Shown here: positions 57,648-64,000 of the stretch, one piece after another
How the letters are laid out: every line of letters begins with the position of its first letter
How positions within the stretch are numbered: the stretch's first letter is position 1
NCBI GenBank assembly: GCA_036346225.1
Contig: JARFIW010001480.1
Coordinates: 13,449,501-13,513,500 of the forward strand
Direction: 5' to 3'
DNA from: Platerodrilus igneus
Taxonomy: Eukaryota > Arthropoda > Insecta > Coleoptera > Lycidae
Length of the DNA stretch: 64,000 nucleotides
Program-made: the position numbers and the translations under genes
The notes under the pieces: model-generated
The model's database searches: none
What the model was told of the DNA's origin: nothing
Seen by the model: only the letters and a program-made list of their open reading frames with translations

Positions 57648-58118
57648 TTATTCATTAAAACTAATACACACACACACAAAAGTAACTTTTCCTCCTTTTA
57701 TTTGGCAAATGTGTAGTATACATATTTGCCAAATTTCTACACGATTTTCGTTTGATCTGAGTTTCGTATAGAGTGTAGCTTTTGGAACATTGTAGATTTC
57801 GGATGCTTCTGAACCAGTAATCCATCCTTTGTTTATTTCGTCAAGGGCTTTATTTAAATCCTCTTTAGTATACGATTTAAGTTGTCTCTTTCTTTTTCTG
57901 TCAGAAACGTCTGACTTGGAGTCTATGTTCTGATCTTTCGCATCAACATTATCATGTGTAGGTTTATCTTGCACTATTTTAGTATTTACCCGAGATTCAT
58001 TAGACATACCATACAAATGTTGGCTAGTTGAATTGTTTGATAAACTTGTTTTCATCTCATTGACAACTTCTTCTAAAATTTTTATAGCATCTAAAGATAT
58101 AATTCTTTCCCCGCTCAT
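57648..58118 (-). CDS. Pipsqueak-type helix-turn-helix protein
   Basis: 156 residues, intact, on the minus strand. Residues 1-25 look helical (AIKILEEVVNEMKTSL). The middle is polar and likely disordered. RKRKR at 74-78 is a possible nuclear signal. Residues about 82-122 form a psq helix-turn-helix (YTKEDLNKALDEINKGWI, then SEASEIYNVPKATLYTKLR). The C-terminus runs into a CA microsatellite (FVCVC), so the natural end may have been different. It is probably a DNA-binding regulator or end-binding protein of the Polinton, or a gene picked up from the host. It is divergently placed from the zinc-finger/polymerase gene at 58488. Confidence 0.75.
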   Translation of the reverse strand: MSGERIISLDAIKILEEVVNEMKTSLSNNSTSQHLYGMSNESRVNTKIVQDKPTHDNVDAKDQNIDSKSDVSDRKRKRQLKSYTKEDLNKALDEINKGWITGSEASEIYNVPKATLYTKLRSNENRVEIWQICILHICQIKGGKVTFVCVCISFNE

Positions 58119-58383
58119 TTTTATTACGATGTTTACTTATCAAAATGCAAATGCAGACTATTCCAATTTCACAATTTCGAAAAATATGTATAAATATTTA
58201 ACCCCGTCTAACTTTGTTCTCGATACATCCGATAATTATAGATGTAGCGCGTAAGCAAGAAGTTAATTGATTTTCACCGACGTGAATAGACTGGTATGAA
58301 ATGTTACTCAAGGTTAAACGACGCTGGGTTTCTCCTAATTTAAAAGTAAACTACCTAATTATTATACGATCTTAATTATTATG

Positions 58384-58487
58384 TGTATAAAAGCACCGTG
58401 CGATGCAATATCATTCGGTTTCTGTTTAGTCTTTGACTAGTCACAACTGTTAAAAGTCTTTGACCAGTTTTAATTTCTTTATAGAAA
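58384..58487 (+). promoter_or_regulatory. Core promoter of the zinc-finger/polymerase gene
   Basis: GTATAAAAG (58385-58393) is followed by TCATTC (58411-58416), an exact match to the arthropod initiator TCAKTY, with A at 58413, 27 bases from the first T of TATAAA. A leader of about 75 bases precedes ATG 58488. The leader contains a repeated GTCTTTGACxAGT (about 58429 and 58456). Confidence 0.65.
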
Positions 58488-59590
58488 ATGGCTTCCTTTA
58501 CTTGTGATGTGTGTGGGGTTGTCTTCTCGAGGAGTAACAATTTAAAACACCACCAGCTCCAACAACATGGATCGGTCTCTGAAACGAAGCAAGGTTTGTT
58601 TGCCTGCGATGTGTGCTCGGCATCCTTCTCACGGAAGGACAGCCTTAAACGGCGCAAGGACGCCAAGCATGGTGTGTAGAGGTTGCGGAGGTGTATTGAG
58701 TGCGATGTGGACGTTACCAACTTGGCAGCCCACCAGCAATCCAACGCGTCTTGGAAGGGGGCGATGCTGTGGTGGTTGTAGCTACCGCTTTTAAAACAAG
58801 AGTAGCTACATACAGAATTAAAAATGCTAATACTAGTGGTATGTATACTTTTAAAACATTGAATGAGTGTTTAACCTAATTATTTCTAGACAGTTCAGAA
58901 TTTTTGCGTCGGCAGAAAGAGAGGTTCATCGCATTAGTTGGTGAGAAATTAAAAGATCACCTATCCCTCAAGGTTAACTTGGAGGTGTTTGGTGACTACA
59001 CCAAGATGGACAGTGTAGAGGATGTTAAATCTTTCAACACTCGAAATGTTGTAGTCACCTCCTCCAGTAACCTAGGGGAGATCTACAATTCCTTTGTGGA
59101 GAGGGTGTCAGCTAAGTCAGAGGAGTTCCAGGAGCGTGATTCTGGTTAGTTTCTACAATTATTGATTTTTTCTAATTTGTAAGTTTTAGGATGGAGTCTG
59201 AAACAGGCGTTGTACTTGGAGATTAATGTAAACAAGTACAACCCTTTGCGTGGATCCTCATACGTCGAGCTCCCCAAATGGGCTCGAAACACCAGAGCTG
59301 TTATTAATATACAAAATGACGACAACGCATGCTTTGCCTGGTGCGTGATAGCTGCGCTCTACCCCAGTGCTCACAATCCGCAGAGGGTCGGTAGCTACCC
59401 CCATTACAGCACCATTCTCAATTTGACAGGACTGCAGTTCCTGATATCCATAAAGGATATACCCCGGTTCTAGGAATTAAACAACATCAGTGTCAACGTG
59501 TTTGGGGTGGAAAGGAAGTCGATTGTGGGACACACCAGGGTTTTATCTCAAAAGACAGAGCAATACGGTTTAGAAATAGATTAAAGATGA
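58488..59590 (+). pseudogene. N-terminal part of protein-primed DNA polymerase gene, with zinc fingers and two introns
   Basis: Three exons joined by GT-AG introns 58839-58889 and 59145-59189 (both about 50 bp, phase 1) keep a coherent frame. Exon 1 opens with a C2H2 finger (CDVCGVVFSRS...), a second finger in which the first His is Arg (KRRKDAKH), an amber stop at 58677-58679, a third Cys pair (CIECDVDVTNLAAH) and a one-base slip at a G5 run near 58755. Exon 3 (from 59190) carries YLEINVNKYNPLRGSSYVEL and DNACFAWCVIAAL, a conserved segment found ahead of the B-family polymerase domain in many arthropod Polinton proteins. An amber stop at 59471 and TAA near 59585 end it. The polymerase catalytic core is absent. 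A remnant of the C-terminus is at 60994. Confidence 0.75.
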
Positions 59591-59890
59591 ATTATATACG
59601 GTGCTTGCAAAAGGTTAATCTGCAAATCAGTAAGGAGTCATTCGATTTGAAAAAAATTCCGAGGGATTTGAGAACCTGAGGAAAAACATAATAATAATTG
59701 AAATCTTACACGATGGTATATTAAAAATACTGCTAAGAGTAATTTTGTTTAATAATTCTAAAAATGGCGTTGGTGGTTAAATACATACAGGTAAAACCCA
59801 CTATAAAACAATTATACGCGTCACTTTTCCAGTCAAGACTTGCATATAACGCCAACTAATATAATAAGGAGCTGCGCACGCTCGACCATC
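59591..59890. other. Polinton spacer after the truncated polymerase
   Basis: No coding signal. Presumably the join left by the internal deletion. Confidence 0.35.
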
Positions 59891-59892
59891 GG

Positions 59893-59969
59893 CATAAAAG
59901 GCGAGAGCCATGTTCCAGTGCATTAGTCGTCAAAGTATCGTCGAGTTTGATTAAAATTATAAATTAAAG
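59893..59969 (+). promoter_or_regulatory. Promoter of the 275-residue gene, conserved in both Polintons
   Basis: CATAAAAGGCGA (59893) lies about 28 bases before GCATTAGT. The run CCATGTTCCAG, GCATTAGT, GTCAAAGTATCGTCGA is repeated almost unchanged at 16243-16330 on the minus strand. The upstream GAGCTGCGCACGCTCGACC is also shared in diverged form. Confidence 0.65.
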
Positions 59970-60797
59970 ATGGTTTTTTCTTGTGTTGACTTTACAAGTG
60001 ATGTGCGAGTACCACAATTAAATATCAACCAACTAGTTGGTAAGTCAACCTATAGGTTAGGCGAATTTCCTCCAAATTATCACCACCATATATTAGAAGT
60101 TGGTTTTGATTTATATGGTGGTCTTCAACCTGCCATCCAAGTTATTTGCTGTAGTGGTATGTGTGCTGATTCTACGATAACATTCTCTTACTTCGATTGG
60201 AAGAAATTGTGTACTTTTCAAGTGGAATTTCAAATTCGCCAATTTGCTCAAGACTCAAAACAAGTCAGATTAAATGGTTTGACTACTGGAAACGATGTTG
60301 TTGAGATACAAGTGGATCAAGATTTCAAATTGCAGCTGAGCACAGCCTTTAATAGAAGTATATGGCTTTTGAACAATTTTCAAAAAGAGAATTTATATAA
60401 TATGGAGATTACGAAAGATGGGAATGTTATTGTGCTACCTGCGTACGAGTGCATCAAGCTATTAAATTTACGAGAATTGATCTGTTTTAAAATGGCTGAG
60501 TTAAGGTGTAGAAACTTTCCAGAATTTTACGAAAAATTTGTTGGAGATATAAAAAAAGTATGTGGAAATACAACGGAGGAAGAAAGGGTTCAAACGTTAT
60601 TAGAGGGAGAGAGCAGTGTCAGTATTTCACTGTCTAATGATTGCAGCAATTTAAATTACTTGACAGTGTTGGAACTTATTAAATGTTTCCCCATTCAGTA
60701 CTTAAAAGATGCAACTGCAAGGCAATCGCTTGCGCAAATGTTTAGAGATTTGGCTATCCCAGATTCGTCAGACTCTGGTTACCACAGCGGTTTATAG
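59970..60797 (+). CDS. Conserved 275-residue Polinton protein, function unknown
   Basis: Intact ORF. I do not recognise the family. The N-terminal half is predicted mostly strand-forming (HILEVGFDLYGGLQPAIQVI, TFQVEFQIRQF). The middle is charged and helical (LICFKMAELRCRNFPEFYEK). A Ser-rich loop follows, then helices (NYLTVLELIKCFPIQYL, SLAQMFRDLAIP). The C-terminus is DSSDSGYHSGL, containing DSGxxS (residues 268-273), the form of a beta-TrCP phosphodegron. The broken copy at 15420-16242 has N in place of the last S, so this is weak. No signal peptide or membrane segment is evident. The gene has its own TATA promoter. Retention in two otherwise different deletion derivatives suggests an element-related role. 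It does not look like the known capsid, protease, integrase or ATPase proteins. Confidence 0.75.
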   Translation: MVFSCVDFTSDVRVPQLNINQLVGKSTYRLGEFPPNYHHHILEVGFDLYGGLQPAIQVICCSGMCADSTITFSYFDWKKLCTFQVEFQIRQFAQDSKQVRLNGLTTGNDVVEIQVDQDFKLQLSTAFNRSIWLLNNFQKENLYNMEITKDGNVIVLPAYECIKLLNLRELICFKMAELRCRNFPEFYEKFVGDIKKVCGNTTEEERVQTLLEGESSVSISLSNDCSNLNYLTVLELIKCFPIQYLKDATARQSLAQMFRDLAIPDSSDSGYHSGL

Positions 60798-60993
60798 ATG
60801 TTATCAATACATGTATGTATTCTATTAAAAACATTATATTTTTCTTGATAAAGTTTGTTTTTACATATTTGTACCGCCAACATTACCATAAATTATTAAT
60901 AGACGTATTAAACTATCCTGTTTTTATTTTTAGGTTTAAAGTGGTGTACCCCGCAAATAATAAACACAATATACCGCATGTTAACAAAAAGTT

Positions 60994-61125
60994 GTGGGGA
61001 AATTTAAAGACGAGTTTAACGGTGACTTGGTGTTAGAATTTGTAGGTAGTAAGGCTAAGTCCTACTGTATTGTACGCGAGAAGGACACGATTAAAAAAAG
61101 ATTAAAGGGATCTCACGAAGTGTAG
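60994..61125 (+). pseudogene. C-terminal remnant of protein-primed DNA polymerase
   Basis: An open frame reads VGKFKDEFNGDLVLEFVGSK and then AKSYCIV, a basic KKRLKG end and a stop at 61123. The pattern GKFKDE...EFVGxxxKxYxI is typical of the far C-terminus of B-family polymerases in arthropod Polintons. An acceptor-like TTTTTATTTTTAG lies upstream at about 60921-60934 and is conserved in the truncated relative. The catalytic core between 59590 and here has been lost and the 275-residue gene occupies the space. Confidence 0.55.
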
Positions 61126-62788
61126 TTAAGTAAAACCGCGGGTGCTACAACCTATAACGAGCATATATTCCCAAAAGGGTGGGCATCCAGCTACGCAACA
61201 GTGCGTGGGAGAATAAGGATTCTTCCAATAAGAAATTAAAGTCATTGGGTAATGGTAGAAATGTTAAACCTATAAAGGCGATTATTAATTGTGGTTTAGT
61301 GACCGCGTTTGTGCACTCTTCGAGTGTTTTCGGCAATCTTCGATTGTTTCCAAAGAAAATATTCAAGCATGCCATTTAATGTCGTGGTGTAACATCGTCC
61401 ACGGTTGCTTATACATCCGTCGGCAGCAAAGTACTTAAACTCTGGGTCTTGCAGTATCGCATTTACAAGAATAGCTTACAGCAACACAAGGAAAAACAGC
61501 TTGGTATGTCATTAAGCAGTAAACGTTCAGCTCCACCAGTTGTTAAAGGGTCTTGTACGAAACAACCAACATCCGTGTAAAGCGTGCGAGATGGAGGTGT
61601 TAAAGTCTGCATACCCTGGTCCTAATAGCACAGCAACCTAATTAAGGTAGGTCAGTAAGCAATATTTAATTGCTGTTAATTGACTTGCATTTAGCGTACT
61701 TTCCTATTGTAATAACCGCATTTGTTTGGAGAAGAAATTATAGACAGCTTTCAAATGTGATTCACATGTTCGTTAAGAATCTAGACTATTTGCTGGATTA
61801 CAAATAATTACAAATGAATTAATACTACATTGGAAGTTTCGAAAATATTGAATTATAATGCTTCTACAGCGTCACGTAAGGTAATTTAGGTAATTGATGT
61901 AGGATATCAATATGTAATAAGACCCATTTACTTTCACTCTAATACTGTTTTATGATTATTGAACAGTACTTAATGTGGTTTATTACATTTTGATAATTCT
62001 GAAATTTAGGTAGTTAATGATGTCTCATACACAAAATTTCTAATTAACATGGTTGGTATCTAGCGAAGGTAAGTGACACGCATTTTCAATTACGAATGCA
62101 TTCTTCTTTCATTACAGGAGAAATTCCATAGATTTCATACAAGCAAAATGCACTTTCTTAAATATTAACCACGCGATCATTACGCCAAAGTCGACCTTTC
62201 CATTTACATATTTAAAACACATTACATTGGAATGATTAGTTATTAAACTGTAAATTAGATAAAATAAATTATTAAAATTTTGCGTGCTTATTTCTTTGTA
62301 TTGGTTAATGCATATGTCATAAATGAGCAAAAATTTTAAAGAGGTTTTAGAGCTTAAAGTATAATTTTGCAGGGCGTGGTCCTATTTCAAATCTGTATAC
62401 AAATTCGGAATGTGCGTAAAATTTTAAGCTAACAAGATGTATTGCATGACTAAAAAAATTTACTAAAAAATTCCTAGAGATTCGGGTAGCTGAGAAAATT
62501 CTAATATTAATTGGTACCAAACAAGATAGGTTTATCTCAAAAGATGCAATGGTTAGTCGAAGAAAACTATTTGGTTCAGAATGTTAGCGGTAAAAAATCT
62601 TAAAAATAGGTTTATCTCGTGTGTGGAAATGAGGATGCTCATTTATCTCGAAAGATGAAAAATTTAAGATATATTTATCTCGAAAGATGAAAAATGGTTA
62701 GTCGAAGAAAACTTTTTGGTCCAGATGTGTGTGGAAATGAGGGATTCTGGTGGAAATGAGGGCCCAAGATTCTTGATTTTCCTCTACT
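61106..62788 (-). repeat. Right terminal inverted repeat (1683 bp)
   Basis: This is the reverse complement of 53333-55023 with few differences. For example the ORF at 62112-62330 differs from its mirror at two residues. It ends CCTCTACT at 62788, followed by the CCTATC duplication. Confidence 0.93.
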
Positions 62789-64000
62789 CCTATCTCTTCT
62801 CTTTTTTACCGTTTTCCACATATTTCTTTCTTCCATTGCCATTTTTAGTACCTCTTCGTTCTTAACTTTGTTTGACCATGATATCTTTATCATACGTCTG
62901 TAGCACCACATTTCAAAGGCTTCTACCTTTTTCTTATCCGCTTCTCCTACAGTCCAGACTTCACAGCCGCACAGTGCTGTGCTCCACACATATGTTTTAA
63001 GCAATCTTTTCCTTGTTTCTATGTTTGTGGTCTTTGAGCACAGTAGTTGCTTTTTCTTGTTAAATGTAGCACGACCTTGTGCTAATCTTTGTTTTATATC
63101 TTTTGTGCCTTTCCCATATTGCGTTATTTGGCTTCCTAGGTAGCAGAAATCTTTAACCTCTTGTACGTTCATGATACATACTTGTATTCTTGTTTTTGAT
63201 TTATTTTCCCCACCTTTGCATACTAGAACTTTAGTTTTAGTTTTGTTAATTTTCATACCGTATCTCTCTGTTAGAAGCGTTTTCATTTCATTAAGAGCAG
63301 TTTCTAACTCTTCCTTGCTAGACGCTAATACCGCTATATCATCTGCAAATCGAAGCATATCAATTTTTTGTCCCTGCATAGTAATTCCAAATGTCTTTCT
63401 GCATTTGACAGTATTAATTGCCTCCTTTATGTACAATTTAAAAATCAATGGGGATAGGGCACATCCCTGTTTCACCCCTTTACTAATGTTTACTTCTCTA
63501 CGTTCCTGCTCTAATTCTATTACTGCTGTTTGCTCTTTGTATAAGCTATGTACTATTCGTCTATCCCTATAACTCATTCCAATCTTTTTGAGTATTTCAA
63601 ACATTTTTTTCCATTTTACATTGTCGAATGCTTTTTCTAGATCTACAGACCCTATATACACGCTTTCCCCTTTTTCTATTGTTTTCTCCATTATCGCTCT
63701 CAGAGCGTATTTCCATTCGTCTTTGCACAATTCTAGTTAATATTTTTAACACGTGTGCTGTCAAACTTATTGTTCGAAAATTTTCACATCTATCCGCGCC
63801 TTTCTTTTTTGGTATAGTTACTATGATGCTACGTTTGAAATCTTTGGGTATCTCGCCTGTCTCATACATATAGCTTACAAGTTGGAAGAGACGTTCTGTT
63901 ACTGCTTGTCTAGCGGCTTTTAGAGTTTCTGCTTGCACCTTATCTGTACCCGGCGCCTTACCATTTCTCAGACTCTTTAATGCTAATTCAAATTCATCTC
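62789..64000 (-). pseudogene. RTE/BovB-like LINE reverse transcriptase, right of the Polinton
   Basis: The minus-strand frame (to 63730) carries the palm blocks SVDLEKAFDNVKW, GVKQGCALSPLIFKLYI and the catalytic MLRFADDIAVLA, then KINKTKTKVLVC, KDFCYLGSQI, KTYVWSTALCGCEVW and EAFEMWCYRRMIKISW. These are typical of RTE/BovB-like elements. An upstream frame (63597-63938) gives YETGEIPKDFKRSIIVTIPK, so one frameshift separates finger and palm near 63700. The 62675-63730 ORF runs into the Polinton repeat at its 3' end. The true continuation is at 53332. The plus-strand ORFs 63171-63572 and 63628-63873 are shadows. The gene continues beyond the window. Confidence 0.85.

Larger units (their letters stand above)
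53333..62788 (+). mobile_element. Polinton/Maverick element, internally deleted (9.46 kb)
   Basis: Both ends are the same sequence in inverted orientation, starting AGTAGAGGAAAATCAAGAAT. The perfect 6-bp target duplication CCTATC stands at 53327-53332 and 62789-62794. AG...CT termini and 6-bp duplications are Polinton hallmarks. Content: a psq-ATPase fusion, a psq protein, a 275-residue protein and several broken genes including the two ends of a protein-primed DNA polymerase. Autonomous Polintons are 15-20 kb and carry integrase, protease and capsid genes; none was found here. The two inverted repeats differ at few positions, so the insertion is young. It would need a helper element to move. 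Confidence 0.92.

Overview
The window is AT-rich, repeat-dense eukaryotic DNA, most likely from an arthropod and probably an insect. The host group is inferred from the mix of elements (RTE/BovB-like and Jockey-like LINEs, piggyBac, Polinton/Maverick, tRNA-derived SINEs), from spliceosomal introns of about 50 bp, and from core promoters with a TATA box plus a TCAKTY-type initiator. No host single-copy gene could be recognised. Almost everything that can be explained is a mobile element, many of them nested.

Layout. 1-2.2 kb: a decayed LINE reverse transcriptase. 2.7-12.2 kb: an older LTR-like repeat pair, one copy of which was split by an 8.28-kb LTR retrotransposon (3819-12101, TSD ACAT, LTRs of about 2.28 kb). 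That element has only a broken gag and, where pol should be, a non-coding tract full of short evenly spaced inverted repeats. 13.4-17.9 kb: a truncated Polinton relative. 17.9-26 kb: fragments of two LINE families, interrupted by a SINE with a 14-bp TSD. 27-34.8 kb: SINEs and RTE-like LINE copies, including one nearly full-length copy on the minus strand. 35.5-46.5 kb: a decayed piggyBac gene, two 2-kb direct repeats (R1/R2), tRNA-like SINEs, seven (TA)n tracts, and a sequence with every core feature of a minimal hammerhead ribozyme (45207-45251). 46.5-53.3 kb: AT-rich DNA and more LINE pieces. 53333-62788: a 9.46-kb Polinton with terminal inverted repeats of about 1.69 kb and a perfect 6-bp TSD (CCTATC), inserted in the reverse transcriptase gene of a minus-strand RTE-like LINE that resumes at 62789 and runs off the window.

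How the Polinton works as a unit. It keeps three intact ORFs: an A32-type packaging ATPase with an N-terminal Pipsqueak (psq) helix-turn-helix, a separate psq protein, and an unrecognised 275-residue protein shared with the truncated Polinton at 13.4-17.9 kb. It also keeps several broken genes. Of its protein-primed DNA polymerase only the N-terminal exons and a C-terminal scrap remain. I find no integrase, protease or capsid genes, so it is an internally deleted, non-autonomous copy. Its ATPase promoter lies behind a 13-unit array of 8-bp repeats, 11 of which contain an E-box.

Several breaks fall in homopolymer runs, so some frameshifts could be assembly errors rather than biological decay.
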